Shown: positions 22,073-35,193, numbered from the stretch's first letter. The stretch is DNA of 64,000 bases from Hermatobates lingyangjiaoensis (GCA_026182355.1 JAPFBL010000068.1:1302001-1366000); one strand, 5' to 3'. A program made the numbers and translations. The notes: generated by a model not told the origin, from the sequence alone.

Positions 22073-23951
22073 CTTACGAAAAATGCAAAAATTCTCAGGG
22101 GGTCAAATTATAATACATGTTGCATACGTATCTTAATACATACTACATTTTAGTCACACGTTAAATTCCGAAGACCAGTTTTTTTGGTAGTAAGAACGTA
22201 GACTTTTTTATTATTTTTACTTTAGTTTAGATATTGATTTATATGTCAAACTTATATTTTCAAATCTTTGAAAAACTATAAAAACACAGTATTTTAACGT
22301 CCACCATTAACAGGATGAAAAGTGAGTTCTTGTATTCCCTTGTTTGTATTCCCTCTGTGGACATATGTGCGTACTTTAAACTTTCTAATAGGTAAGACAT
22401 TGTACTTACAACAAATGCTAGTCAAATAGATTGGAACGAAAATCAATAAGTCCTTCTCAAACGGTTAGAACATCGGAGAATGTGAGTTCATAAACAGATT
22501 TGGATCAACACCTCCCACCATAATTGACAAGTACACACCGTTCCTCCAATGCTCTCTCATGTATATTGAAGTCCATAACTATGATCTATAAATCTATGAT
22601 CTTATAAGTTATTAGACAGAAGTAGATATAAGTTAATATAGTTGATCTATGAACCTTAGACCATGTTGGTATCCATACTTAATATATAATTAATTCAAAT
22701 ATAAAAATAATTGAAAAAGAAAACTCGTAGGGCATATATTTGGAAATGAGTTATGTATATTGAGCAGGTATTATGTTGCTGACTGACGAGTCATATCTTT
22801 ACCAATGTGGCACCACCAGACAGAAAGACCTGAATTTTGTGTCGTTGACAAAATCCCTCTTAATGGTTATAATTTTTAAGCAAAATGTAAGACAATGGCA
22901 TTTTGAAAAAATTGAAAAAGTAATAGCAACACCTTTTTTCTTTATTCTATTTGACTTTTTACGCAATCATTAATTTACCCTACCTGCATAAGCTTAACAC
23001 AACGGCTATGCAAATCGGTCCATCTCAATTTCATCATTTGTCTTTCAGTTACTCTTGAAGATAGACAAAGTTCAACACATGACGTAAGAGCTATGATGAC
23101 ATGAAATATTTATGACAAAAGTGCAATTAGTAGGGCGATGTTATAATTGTGGGGTGGGAGAGAGGCGTGTGATGGGAAGGAACTCTATGACGGTTAGTTA
23201 CTGAAATAATAAATCACAGATGTTAAAAAAATTTTGATTAGGTGTCACAAGGAAAGACAGACGGTCAATTTAATAAAATTGGAAATATGTTCCAGTCGAT
23301 TTGATTGATAAGTGATAATGAGTCAAGTTGAATTTTTCATTGAGAGAACAAAACAAAGAGAAAAGGGCGGAGTTTTTTTTTGTTGTTGTAATAAAGAAGG
23401 AAAGGAGATGGGTTGGCGAGACTCAATAATGCATCGCGCTTGTAACCATTAATAAAAGACGGCAGACAGGTGGAGAACACGTTGCCAGAATATGGCATTC
23501 CGCAAGCCTTCTTCTACCAACATGCAATCTTTTTGACTTCCACATAGAACCCCTCCGCAACTTTCATCATTCCCACAAGCAAAGCCAAATAAACTTCTAC
23601 CATATGCATTACATTTGACTTCACTGTATCAACCTGAATTAGCCTTTCAAAACTTGACAAACTCATTTACATATCCCATAAGTCAAACCATATAGTCAAC
23701 TTCAAATATTCACTTCTTAATTAACCAATGCGCCTTAGAACTCACATTTTGCGCGCGTTCCACTTTCAAACTCTTGAAAATAAAACTCATTTTTCTATTG
23801 ACTTTGAGGTGATTATATATATATATCAAACTCAAAATATAACATAGGAAAAATTCTAACCTAATGATTAACATTCATCTTGAAGACAAGAATAATATCT
23901 TATGTGTTCTCGTTTAGACAAATCACAATAAATAAACTCGTGCTGCAATCA
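22073..23951. other. Non-coding sequence, partly of balanced composition
   Basis: The part 23130-23560 is noticeably less AT-biased than its surroundings and contains no open frame. This could suit a conserved non-coding element, but cannot be tested without comparison. Confidence 0.35.
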
Positions 23952-24176
23952 ATGAAGTTTAAACCATAATGGAAAAAGGAAAACAATAGAAATAAATGCT
24001 CTGAGGCCTTTCAATTTATGTCATCAGAGAGCAAAGTAAAAACTGAGAAGCTAACATATACCATTACTTTCATGTTAGCTTCTCAGTTTTTACTTAGTTT
24101 GCTCTCTGATGACGTAAATTGAAAGGCCTCAGAACATTTATTTCTACTGTTTTCCTTTTTTCATTGTGGTTTAAAC

Positions 24177-24181
<5 letters not shown>
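23952..24181. mobile_element. Palindromic PLE-like element, about 106-bp arms
   Basis: Arms 23952-24057 and 24072-24181 are near-perfect reverse complements around a 14-nt loop. Each arm holds CTGATGA-C-stem-GAAAGGCCTC (minus 24009-24027; plus 24106-24124). The outer ends share ATGAAGTTTAAACCA with the family F ends, and the right end abuts (TA)n. Confidence 0.75.

Positions 24182-24207
<26 letters not shown>
24182..24207. repeat. (TA)n microsatellite
   Basis: TA tract immediately outside the right arm of the palindrome. Confidence 0.95.
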
Positions 24208-24289
24208 GCTCTTTTTTCATTAACGAGGTTTCGTACAGGCAGAAACAATTCTCAAAAATACACCTTAGATGAAAAATACATCCATTACC

Positions 24290-24312
24290 TATATTTCGAA
24301 CATCTTCAGAGC
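24290..24312 (-). mobile_element. Minimal hammerhead-like relic
   Basis: Minus strand CTGAAGATGTTCGAAATATAGG-type text: both boxes are present but stem II is reduced to almost nothing. Recorded as a relic only. Confidence 0.3.
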
Positions 24313-24447
24313 TACATCAATACAGAATTAATTAACTTAACATGAGATAACTATATGAACATACTTTCATTTCAAATATAAATATTAAGTGAATCAAATG
24401 AATAATGTAATCATTAGTTGTGCAATCCGTAATTGTGTGGTATTTAC

Positions 24448-24630
24448 TCATTCTGAGGTAAAATGGATAAACCAACAAAAGAGTTGTTTTCACTTGACCA
24501 ACCCGTCAGTACCACTTCCTTGGTGTTTTCCTGATGATGAACACAAAGTGTTCGAAACGCGTTGAATAAAACTTCATTTGTGTGGAGACTTTTGTTGGTT
24601 TATCCATTTTGGTTTACCTCAGAATGAATA
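24448..24630 (+). mobile_element. PLE-like hairpin element with GAAACGCG motif
   Basis: Left arm 24448-24484 (CATTCTGAGGTAAAATGGAT...) pairs with 24588-24627. Between them lies the ribozyme-like motif at 24531-24556. The relic at 4200-4290 belongs to the same family, since it shares the GTGTTCGAAACGCGTTG block. Confidence 0.65.
24531..24556 (+). ncRNA. Hammerhead-ribozyme-like motif (GAAACGCG family)
   Basis: CTGATGA, T, GAACAC-AAA-GTGTTC, GAAA, CGCG. This is the best example in the window: both boxes exact, a six-base-pair perfect stem II with a three-base loop, and a GAAACGC continuation as in known animal hammerheads. The spacer nucleotide before stem II is the only departure. A short self-complementary CGCG could serve as a minimal stem III. 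Confidence 0.5.
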
Positions 24631-24639
24631 ATGTAAGTT

Positions 24640-25930
24640 ACATTTTTTCATGTCATGGAAATAAATTTTGTACTGACATAACCCTGATGATGTTTAAGAA
24701 ATATATACGGAAAGTTGGTCTAAGGCGTTTTTTTTTTCAAATTGTTTCACTCTGAACCAAACTTGATAAAGAAAAATAATGCAGAGTAAATGCGTTCAAG
24801 ATAAGAAAACTTTTAATGCGTATTCTGATTTGAAATATCCACCTTCTATGCTAACTTCAGTGATCTTGCAGGAAATAGCGTATTCAACATAGCTATGTTG
24901 TTGATAGTACGACAAAGTAAATTTCAAACTATTGATACACATATTAAAAACATTGTGAAAAAAACACAAATATTATAAAGAAATACCAACATTATTAGAA
25001 AAATTATTACTAAGAAACGTATTTACGAAAGTGAAAAAAATAATGTATTAAATAAAGATATATATCAAATCAAATAAGGAAATTGAAGCAGAACATTTTA
25101 AGTTAAATCAAAAAATTTTTCAAAAAAGTATGATAACACGCAAAATAGGGTAAATTTTATCCTATTATAAAAATGAAGAAGCCACTTAAGCAGGCTTTCT
25201 TTTTGTTGCTACCTTTTTTTTTTGGTGTTAGATGGTAGCAATGTTTTGTAATATTATTTTAAATGAAGCTCTGAAAGCAAACGTGTTTGTAACTAGGAGT
25301 ATTTTTCATGGTAGTTAGTGCATTAACAGAGATATGATCACATAGTGTGCTCGCTGGAGAATTGCTTCTATTTCTTTTCTTTCTTTCCTATATATTATTT
25401 ATTTACACCATCCCCAGCCTGTCCTTTCCACGCATCCAGTGTTGAAACACCCCATCACATCGTTATAATTGATAGTGTAAACGTAAAAGCTTCTTACTTA
25501 GGGCTAAAGGACTCAATGTAAAAATCATAAGCAGTCTTATTACGTATTCACTCTCTCTATGACGGAAATAAACTTGCTTCATACAACCTTTTCCAGCAAC
25601 TCTCACTAAAATCCTTAATTTGCTATATGAGTAAATTTAGGATCCGAGATCTGTTATTTAAATCAGTTTCATCTACAATAAATACTCTTCAAGATTACAC
25701 AGATACGCTATCTTTTCCCTTTGCATAACTGACCTCTTTCATTAAACTTTTTTCTTCTCTTGGTATGCATAATTAAGTGTAACCTACTTGACAATTTAAA
25801 TTTCCGTACTTCTTAAAATCACTCACTAACTAAGGCATTTTAAAATTTATGAAATTGTTCATCATGCAAATCAATGCAAATTATTAAGAAACAATGGAGT
25901 TTAGAGTTGATTTGCAATTAAAATGGTTAC
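24640..25930. other. AT-rich non-coding sequence
   Basis: Nothing recognised. Confidence 0.4.
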
Positions 25931-25931
25931 T

Positions 25932-26246
25932 TTAAGGGTTGTTATTAGGTGGAGAATATGTAAAGCTGTAGAATGTTATTTCGGAGGAGCGGTGCAATAT
26001 GAATGGGTTTATTGATTTCTTTCGGATTTTCCCATTCGTAGTTAGGCTTAAGTCTGTCCCACTGTATTCAGCATCTATCAATTGGTTTCCCCTTGAATAA
26101 CAACTGGCCGATTTACAACTGTCAGGGCTACTTGTCTCCGGTTTATGCTTTCCTCTGTCTCTGAGACTAGCACAACAACCAAGACACACAACTGATTCAC
26201 CATATTAGTAAGCAGTGTAACCCCTCATTCTAAAATAAAAAAAGTT
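25932..26246 (-). other. Weak candidate exon
   Basis: On the minus strand a pyrimidine-rich TTTTTTTATTTTAG precedes 26232, which looks like a splice acceptor. Downstream there is a frame of about 88 codons reading SVVCLGCCASLRDRGKHKPE to a stop at 25932, and an alternative short frame starting MVNQLCVLVVVLVSE. Composition is less AT-rich than the flanks. No domain is recognised and no clear donor was seen. Confidence 0.2.
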
Positions 26247-26371
26247 ACCCATTAACCATAAGAAAGAATAAGTTTTCCATATTGCTATAGCAAGACACCA
26301 AACGTCTTCGATTGACATAAATAGAAATTCCAGATAATTGATTAATGTAGTACTAGTTATATCGCAGTAGT

Positions 26372-26372
<1 letters not shown>

Positions 26373-26440
<68 letters not shown>

Positions 26441-26471
26441 ATTTATCTATCTTTCTCTCCCTTTCTCTCTC
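26373..26471 (+). repeat. (CT)n microsatellite
   Basis: About 64 bp of pure CT repeats followed by an interrupted CT-rich tail. Confidence 0.97.
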
Positions 26472-28251
26472 AGCTTAACTAATTTGAATCTAATTTAGGA
26501 TTAATATGTATATATAGTAATGTCTTCTGTTTAATATTCTTATTATTGCAAAAAAAATTGTAAAAGTTCTTTTATAACAGGTTTTTGAACTTTTGAAAAT
26601 GTAGGACATTATTAATTTGAAATCTCAGATTCACAGCAAATTTAAAAAAAAACATGAATATACTACTATATTTTTATTGCATTAGCCGGAATGTAACAAA
26701 TCTAAACCTATGTTAACTGATAGTTTAAAAAGAGCAAGAAATAATGTACTATTATTTCAACACTACTTCAAAACGAATGAATGGAACATATGTTCAAAGT
26801 TGTACATAAATTGTTCTAAAAGGTAATACGAGATACATACGTTAGGTATCATAATAAAAACAGTAAAGTCAAACTTGACAAATTCATACACAAATATAAT
26901 TCACCAAGTCTGGGATGTTTGTTATTTTTTTATTAGATGAATTTACAGACTCTACAATAAAAAGCACCTCATTTATTGACGTATATCATGATTATTTATA
27001 GAGCCAGGATGATGTTATGCAAATATAGCGAAACGTTGGACTAAGTGAAGTGCACTTTACAGAACCATAGAAAATTTTTACTTCTCACTACAATCCAGAA
27101 TTCCTTTCATCACAGAAGGCAACATAGTTTTATATATGTATATCTTTATATATATATATATATATCCTATGTATATGTACATATATATAGTATATATATT
27201 ATATTGTGAAGAGACTGAAAGGTTTGAATTAAATGAAGCAATATAGAGAAAGATTCTCGATCATCATGACCAATCCTTGTTATTTGGCATTCTTGGTAAG
27301 TATGCTTAAGTCTATTTCCGTATTTGTTCCATATTTAATGTATACGTCTTTTTTATATTTTGTATTTCGCTTTTATTTTGTTGTCTCATTTAAGCTTTAT
27401 GTTTGCCACTTATTTCTCAACTAATTCTCATGTGATACTCTTCTCGTTTTGATTTATTTTAAAGTACTGCTGTATAATGTGCATAGTAGGTATAATTTAT
27501 TATAATGGCTGTATCAATTATAATACATCAATTATAATGGCTTTATTCAACTGAATTCATCAAAGTTTCGCCATAAATATACAATGATTTGTTCCAGCAC
27601 TATATATTTTCAAAATTATTATAATTTAATCGTGTCGACGCTAAGTTTATAACACATATACAACTACAACATACCCCTCCTGGAATACATGCAGTTGGAA
27701 TTTAATTTTCTGAAATAAAGTAGCATCTTCGAACCCACCATTACGGTAATCTGAGCCATTTGTAATTAGTAACTCCATGGAATTTCCCTTTATTTTCAAA
27801 ATTAATTACTCTTACCTTAGAAGCTATCAACTAAAGTGTTTCATTAACATCTTTGTTGAAATTATTTTCTATGAAATCGTTTAGTGATTAAGATGAGGGT
27901 ATGTTGCCGTTTCGGTTTAAGTTACATTACATATTTACGATAAATAATTAACTGTTTTCTTTGAAAATTGTGTATTTATGTCTTAATTATGGAATAAAAC
28001 CTGTTAATTATGGAACTTTATAGTAGAAAAAGGAAATTACTACCATCTATCTCAACATATCTTCTCTCACATGTCATCATGCTTCTAAATATGCTTATCA
28101 TTGACTTATGAAGTATGACGGTATTGTAAAAGTAATGTGAATGAATCAATAGAAACCATACAAATCGAGTTGATCATGAACTGTTCAAAAACTTGTCAAA
28201 AACATGACAGTTTTTTCTTCAACATTTCCCAAAATATTTAGTCATAAATAA
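26472..28251. other. AT-rich non-coding sequence with one PLE relic
   Basis: At 27006-27033 a plus-strand AGGATGATG...GCGAAACGTTGG block resembles a mutated ribozyme-like motif ending GAAACG. TA-rich tracts occupy 27131-27207. Nothing else recognised. Confidence 0.35.
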
Positions 28252-28500
28252 GGGGGCCAGGTTAACTCAGTAGTTAACGTGCTCGCCTCTGTAGTGATAA
28301 GACCGAGGTTTAATCCCCCCGTCTGGTCCTCGATTTATTCACGTGGGAGATGAATAAATCTGAGCACTTTGTCCCTAGGAGAAGGGCGCTAAACCGTCGG
28401 TCCCGAGTCTGTACGATGTCAGGTACTCATTAAAGATCCCTACTCTAAAAACACTTGATTTATGCAAAATATAGGATCCCAGTGTAGAATCCCGTCTGTA
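28252..28500 (+). mobile_element. tRNA-derived SINE, copy 2
   Basis: The head GGGGGCCAGGTTAACTCAG contains box A-like sequence; GAGGTTTAATCCC is a good box B. CTGGTCC at the end of the head pairs with GGGCCAG at the start as an acceptor stem. The body matches copy 1 at 19640-19890 in the opposite orientation. The 3' end is not sharply defined and may extend to about 28560. Confidence 0.75.
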
Positions 28501-28560
28501 AATGGAGACTACATTATTAATTGCACTTCTACAATGTATAAATGTAAATTGCCCCAAAAA

Positions 28561-29090
28561 CCGTCAATTTAATTATTGTTGCTGTATTAATAGTGTTATT
28601 ATTGTTAATACAATGGCTTATTTGAAGAAAATCAAGTTTGAGGGGCATTCTGTTCAGTCGCACATTTCTAAAAAAATATAAGCAAATATTATTCATATTA
28701 ACATTTTGGTTTTCATTTGACAGGCCTGTATGACACCTAGTTTATCATAAAGTTACTTAGACTATCGTCAAAACTGTTAAATTATTTCTCTTAGAATTTT
28801 GTCACTACTAATCTCAGTCCGATTGGTGTAATTAAATAATCACAATGAAGTTTGAACATCACATTTTCTTTAGTTATTAGTATTTTGCGCCATAAAATAT
28901 ATTTTAGCAGTAAGTTTCTCATTACAATAAGAAAAATACAAGTTATTTGTTAAATAATTTTTATTTGTATTAAATAAATATAACTTCATTTGTTAATTTA
29001 TTAAATTATTAATTGTCTAAAAGATACAAGATAACATTTGGGTAAGTTACAACATTTGCAAGACACGACAGATGTTTATAAAAATATAAT
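28561..29090. other. AT-rich non-coding sequence
   Basis: Nothing recognised. Confidence 0.4.
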
Positions 29091-29199
29091 ATGCAAACAT
29101 ACCCTACTGTATGTATAGCTGGTATTGCATCTCCGTGCTATAAAAAAGTGAAAAGTTTTATATTGAGTTGCGTGTGTTTATGTCTGGTGGGTAAAGGAT

Positions 29200-29303
29200 T
29201 GTCCGAAAGTAGACAGCAAATCCATGTAAGGCCTGCTTATGGGAGGCAGTGTGTTTTTATTAATGATCCGCTCGCCAGTGGAAGCCTCGTAAAGGGTCTG
29301 CAG
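29200..29303 (+). other. Weak candidate exon
   Basis: Within an open frame the stretch IHVRPAYGRQCVFINDPLAS is of mixed, coding-like composition and is followed by GTCTGCAG/GTAATA, a plausible splice donor at 29303. No domain or clear acceptor is recognised. Confidence 0.2.
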
Positions 29304-29319
29304 GTAATACAGGGACGAC

Positions 29320-29480
29320 TTGATGGATGTTTCCTTCAAAAACAGCTTCTTTATCGCATCGTAAATATTTGCTTAAGTAATTTGAACGCCTTATTAATAG
29401 CGACGGTGCAATAGCAAAGCTAGCAAACGATGAAGCTGAAATAACAAGATTTCGATATTTCACAACAGTCCTCAAGGTGA
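29320..29480 (-). mobile_element. Decayed PLE-like fragment
   Basis: Minus strand TTGAGGACTGTTGTG, then AAATATCGAAATC (29450-29475), has the spacing and part of the wording of family G motifs. The first box has lost its C. Confidence 0.3.
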
Positions 29481-30359
29481 CTTTCAAAGAAACTCAGTGA
29501 TTGATTCTAGAGAAATTGCCGGCTATCATTTGTTGAATAGTTTCTGCGAAATGAATTTTATATATTAGTCTCAGTTAGAATAAAAAGCTGACATAATATA
29601 TTTTAGTAATATAATACCCGACATTCATAATAATACTATAACTGAGCTAGTGTGTACTAAAGCAGGTAGGTTTAACATTTCTCAGATATTCAATTACATG
29701 TTAACAGCAATTTTCAGAAATTCGAAAAAAAAATTATGCGTCATCAGAAAAGAGTCAACCATGTTGATTGCTATTTATGGACGATGACAAGGTATTAGAA
29801 GCTTCTACCTCTCGAGTCTGGTGGGGATACTGTACTCACAGCCTTCGAGTGCAGTGGTCAGTTTGGTTTACCTCTATTCGGACCTAACATATCTCTTCCT
29901 AACAACGACACCTGTCAAAACACTCAAGTGAGTCTTTGTCAATGTTTGGGCTGTACCATTTTGTTAATAAATTTTTTCTAACAAAAAACTGAAAATTTCA
30001 ATCAAACAGATGTACCAAATTTAAAAGAACAAAGTTCACACAATGCAACAAAACCGTCACTATATAAATTTTTTGAACCACGACCACCTTCACGAGAATA
30101 TAGCATGGAAATTATACGAAACAGGTCACTTCGAACGACTGTTCCTCCCTTTTCACCTTATCTTTTAATCTTCTCCTAACAATGAAGTGTGATTCAAAAT
30201 ATTGATATTAGTATTTTCTATTCTATTGTATATTCTTTGTTGTATACGAATTAAACTGTTACGTTCTGTTCTAAAATTCTTAATTTTTTATATATTTTAC
30301 TTTTACAACTTATATCTCTCAGAAACGGGGAAAAACAGTTCTTTATTGCTAAGTCAAAC
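29481..30359. other. AT-rich non-coding sequence
   Basis: Nothing recognised. Confidence 0.4.
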
Positions 30360-30500
30360 TTTTGTCTGCTGCTGCTCCGGAGTAGTACCTCTACCTGATG
30401 ATGACGCCTGTCGAAATATATTAGTGAGTCTTCTATCCCTATGTTTATGTTTTTCTCTCTGCGTTGTGTTATGTTATAGTGTATATATATATATATATAT
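30360..30500 (+). mobile_element. PLE family G fragment with hammerhead-like motif
   Basis: CTGATGATGACGCCTGTC then GAAATATATTAGTGAGTC at 30395-30428, followed by a tail that ends in (TA)n at 30480-30502. A three-base insertion (ATG) separates the first box from the stem. Confidence 0.5.
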
Positions 30501-30504
30501 ATAA

Positions 30505-30690
30505 GAACGTATAAACCAAATTACAAAGTTCAGAAATGGGGTTATGATCTTTCAACCAAAATAGTCAGTACTTGTCACATCTTTTTGGTTTGTCAAATGT
30601 TGGTCCTAGTTTTGAATTTTTTACCTTTGTTCAAATTTCATATGTTTTTATTTTACGTGTTCATTGCCAAACACTAACTATGTAAACGGA
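30505..30690. mobile_element. Decayed PLE family F fragment
   Basis: Contains ACCAAATTACAAAGTTCAG, GATCTTTCAACC and a later TTTTATTTTACGTGTTCAT. These are diverged forms of the two ends of family F, in inverted order. Confidence 0.35.
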
Positions 30691-30699
30691 AGTAAGAGT

Positions 30700-32480
30700 T
30701 TATATTCAGATTTCATTTTTCTTAGCGTCGTATTGGTCAGAATATTGAAGCTTTTAATATATATACTATATTGTTTCTAAAATCAAGTAAATTAATGCTA
30801 AATCTAGCAAAGAAAATGATAAATTGTTAAGCACATTCAAATGTAACACACTGAGTTGATTGAAAACATAGTTACACTTAAATGCGCTTATGACTTCTTT
30901 TTTTTTCTCTATGAAAAATAGACTTGATAAATGTAGGATGATAACATCATCAGATGGCTCTTGCTTGTGCAGTAGTGGTTCTTATCAAACACTCTGATGC
31001 TGCATTGCCCTCGCCAACTGTTTCCTTAACTCGCAGACAGAAGTAGCGAAGGAGAAGCAAATTAAATTCCACTTGGGCTCTCTCACAGCAATTATTCCAT
31101 CTAAACGACCCACTTCTATAAGAAATGTAACATAAATCTTCAAACTGTGCGCTTTAAAATTGGTCTAAACTTAGTTAAAAGTGGAAATATTACCTAGGTA
31201 TTTTGCATATAAAAGCAATTCAACCGAGTAGATACATTGCTCCACATATTCTATTACAATTTATACCCTACAATAGAGAAACTCTTATTGCTTTAACAAT
31301 GGAGGAACTAATTACACCAACAAAAAAAATAAGCTTCCATAACGAATAAGTATTATCATGTCGTGGTGCAATGGCGGCAGATACGATTAAGGTAAGCACT
31401 TTGTGCACTATAATAAACCTAAAGCATGCAAACCTAAGCATATATATTTACTAAATACGTTGGGGAGAAGCATGAGTTTAAAATGTGATTTACTTTTACG
31501 GTGGGTACAATTCGAGTAAAGTCATGTAACATTCCGCTGAAAAGCATTCAAAGGACTCACCACTTAATGTTTATTCATTACTGTAATATCACATTCTAAG
31601 GAATTCAACACCATTACTCTGTTCTCCTGATGCGTTCCATGAATGATTGAAAGTCATTGATAATTTCATGTCAATCAATGTGTTAGTTATCAATGAAATA
31701 GAAACTTATGCTGGTAGGAGGGGGGAGAGATATTGAATACCTAAATAATACAATTTAATTAATAATAAAAAGAAATTTATTATTTATATTGTTAATATAA
31801 AGATAGCATTTATTCTCCTTAAATTATACAGAACAGACAGTTTTACTTCCATTTATCAAATAAATCAATTATATAGAAAGCTAAGTATTTCATTCCGCTC
31901 GAGAACTCGATTTTAACATGGAAAGAGTTGTAATCACCATTATTCATATTTCATTTCTTGCTATTCCTGAGAAAAAACAGCAGCTTTGCACTAAAGTTGA
32001 ACTTATTGAAAACTTGGCTACATGGTTGTGATTACAATGGTTTGGATTCTGAGTTTTCAGTTGGCATTCAATGTATGAGAGCGACATTGCCATTCAGAGT
32101 CAAGGGTTCAGAAAACTCTTTCCGCATGGTGACAAACTAACTTCTATAGTACCCTATTAATGATAAAGATATTAAAGAAAAACAGGAAAGTAAAATGTAC
32201 GTATTATTAAATTAGAATCTAAACTAAGAAAGAGTGAGATTCAGTGTGGGAGAGATGGGATGTGAATTAACCCATCAAATGGGATGGGTTTTGAATATGG
32301 TAGTATTGAATTCATTGGATCAGTAATTACTAGGAAGTTATTTTTTTTTCATTAGTACATTACACGCACTAGAGATGGTCAAGATAATAATTTTAACGAT
32401 AACGGGTAGGTAAATCGGTTGTAATATATAAACTACATATTAAAAATAATACATAATTTCTATATACACATACATTATAT
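30700..32480. other. AT-rich non-coding sequence
   Basis: Nothing recognised. Confidence 0.4.
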
Positions 32481-32482
32481 AT

Positions 32483-32705
32483 TTACGTGTTCAAAATCAA
32501 AGAAGAGTAACACACAGAGTAAAGATACACTATTACAAACTTAAATTTTCTGGCAATTCGTATTCAGGAGAAAAGAGACAGCAAGACCAAGCACGTTGTA
32601 GATGCTACCCAAGAAAAACTCTGTCTGTTAGTCTTCTTCGATTTTGAACTCGTATTGTGTCCAGTTCGGATCGTCTTTCTGATGATATAGTGAATATATA
32701 TAAAG
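32483..32705. mobile_element. Inverted pair of PLE family E ends
   Basis: TTCAAAATCAAAGAAGAGTA on the left is complementary to the TCTTCTTCGATTTTGAAC block on the right (32628-32648). The left half carries a minus-strand CTGAATACGAATTGCCAGAAAA motif, a degenerate form of the ribozyme-like core. The right end shares GTGTCCAGTTCGGATCGTC with other family E copies. Confidence 0.55.
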
Positions 32706-32778
32706 TTTGTTTTTGAAACTGAAAAGACCGAAAAACCCGATTTACATTTACTTTAATTATATAAATATATATATTACT

Positions 32779-32815
<37 letters not shown>
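32779..32815. repeat. (TA)n microsatellite
   Basis: TA tract between two hairpin elements. Confidence 0.95.
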
Positions 32816-32820
<5 letters not shown>

Positions 32821-32867
32821 TTAGTAATAAAATGAAACGGTCCAAAGGACTTTTAAATAAAAACCAA

Positions 32868-33039
32868 TTAAAAACAAGATAGCACACAGACAGACAGAGG
32901 AATAACTCACTTCTATATGCGACTCGCTGAGTCGCCGCTCTGCCTTCCTGCGGGACTCTTCGCCTCCTGATGACGACGATGGTCGAAATATAGAAGTGAG
33001 TTATTCTGTGTCTATATGTGTGCTATAGTGTTTTAATTG

Positions 33040-33040
<1 letters not shown>
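32868..33040 (+). mobile_element. PLE family G hairpin element
   Basis: Left arm AATAACTCACTTCTATAT (32911-32928) pairs exactly with ATATAGAAGTGAGTTATT (32988-33005). The adjoining GCACACAGACAGAC and GTGTCTATATGTGTGC also pair loosely. The ribozyme-like motif at 32967-32987 is in the loop side. The right end passes into (TA)n. Confidence 0.65.
32967..32987 (+). ncRNA. Hammerhead-ribozyme-like motif (family G)
   Basis: CTGATGA, C, GAC-GATG-GTC, GAAA. Both boxes are exact, with a three-base-pair stem II (four if the flanking C and G pair). Confidence 0.45.

Positions 33041-33042
<2 letters not shown>

Positions 33043-33081
<39 letters not shown>
33043..33081. repeat. (TA)n microsatellite
   Basis: TA tract at the 3' edge of the family G hairpin. 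Confidence 0.95.
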
Positions 33082-33086
<5 letters not shown>

Positions 33087-35190
33087 CGATGTTATAATTT
33101 CACCGATTGAAGTGAGCTTCATCGGATGAGAAAACTATCACCGTTGATTACTGTGCTCTTACAAAAGTAATCATGATCACTTACAACAAATAAAACCTGG
33201 AGTGGTTTACACTCAACCTAGATAAATATGGAACAACCAGTTTGAATAACTCATGTATTTAATATTGGTACATATTAAATATACTACTACATACTACTCC
33301 TGGATTAATGCTGGTGCTTTATTTTGCTAGTAAATGAGTATCTTAGAATTTCTTAAGTTTTTCATTGATAAGTTAATAGATAGCTTGTTTAGAACAATTA
33401 TGAACGTTTTGAAATTATTATTGTAATAAAAGATTTTGATTAGTAATTGAAATACAATCAGAACTTTAATATCAATTAATATCCAATGATAGAGCAAATA
33501 AAATGTATTATAGAGCAAGCATACACCTTTATTGCCAATCATTAAATTTGAGGAGAATACATGACTAACAAGTTATTTTTGGAATCGAATTGAATGATCT
33601 AATTAATGACATTACATAAAACTCAATATTTCATTCATTGAATTGAATAATCATTTGATTATTGATTAAATGATGAAAAAATAATTAAATTAAACTGAAT
33701 GATATTATTAATGAACTCACTAAATGTAATGTAAGAAATTCGGGATGTCACCTAATGGATTATAAATGGACTAAGTCTAGTTTTGGCAGTTAATTTGTTT
33801 CAGTTATGCTTTTGCATAAGTAATGATAATATAATGAAATAGAATCAAGTATTCTAAATAATTATTTAATTTGATTTTCATTATTTTGTATTCCATTATA
33901 TTTGTAATGATACATCAAATTTTAATTAGTAATGGATTATTGCTTTATTTTAAAACATATATCAAATTGTTTTATAAATTATTTACAGATTGCATTAAAG
34001 ATTAATGTACAATATTTGACGTTGATTGGAGCTGAGAACTCCATACACCTTTATTTAGTGGTATATTACCCTTTAATCCGACTCTTTAATTCATTCTATA
34101 TTTATAACAGTCTACTTGCATACAACACGTATAAAGTGCAATTTATAATTTCTCATGAATAAACCAGAAGAGTGGAAACAATTATATTCTTTTCATATGA
34201 ATTACCATGATGAACCTTTCCATAGGTTTTCCATAAACATCATTTATGATATTTTTTTTTTTTAAAAAGGAAGAAAAATAAATACATATAGTTAAACTGA
34301 GGACAATACATTTAACAAATATTACACAATTTAAAAATTTTAGATATATCTGCACACTTTGAGATATCAACATAAAAATAACGGATTTTCTAGAAAATAT
34401 TTTTATTATTCATAAAAAAGTATTTCTTCTTTTATTCATTTTAAAATAGATTTAACATATTTTGAACAATATCCTAAACAATATGTTGGTACGAAAACGT
34501 GAAAATCAGCCAAAATTTCGAAATTGATGTTATCTCTGTGCTACTACACTTTATTTATGCTAAAGGGAAAATCTCTGCCATATCTCATTTTAATGTGTTA
34601 TTCCAAAAAAAAATATTGAAAATGCAGCAATTAATTAAAAGGTATTTCTGAAGAAATAATTTCAAGAATAAAAGTTGAAAAAAATTAATGGCACTTTACT
34701 TATTTTTTTACTGACAAAATAAATTATACCTGATTATGTTTGTTTAATTAAATCATTATACGTTGTTGAAAGAAAAGGTTTTGGATTTATTACAGAGAAA
34801 AGTTTTGAGATAACTTCATGAGAGTGATTCCACTCAAAAATTCTGGAGTAATTCCTGTATTGAGGAAGGATGGAAGGATATAGGGCAGGAGAGAGAATGT
34901 TATCATGGTAGCCAAGGACGAACCTCCCAACAAAACCTTTAATGGCTACACCAGATAACTGTTTTCTATTCTTTTATAAGGCCTGATTCCAGTCAAATAA
35001 CATTTCTGAATACTATTAGACTCTCTATATCACAATAGATACATATGAAATGTGATTAAACAACTTAGAAAAAAATTGTGTGCGAAAAAAGTGACAATTC
35101 TATTTTCTTTTTTTTTTTTCGTAAACTATTTAACCTTATAGCAACGATTTCTAAGTATAAAATTGTATTTCTCCAAAGATTGGTGAGTTT
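33082..35190. other. AT-rich non-coding sequence
   Basis: Several open frames of 60-76 codons occur by chance in this AT-rich DNA. None has a motif. Confidence 0.4.
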
Positions 35191-35193
35191 TTC

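Noticed and set aside
30202..30504. 100-codon frame ending near a (TA)n tract
   Set aside because: Its most protein-like part (PLPDDDACRNI) is just the translation of the hammerhead-like motif.
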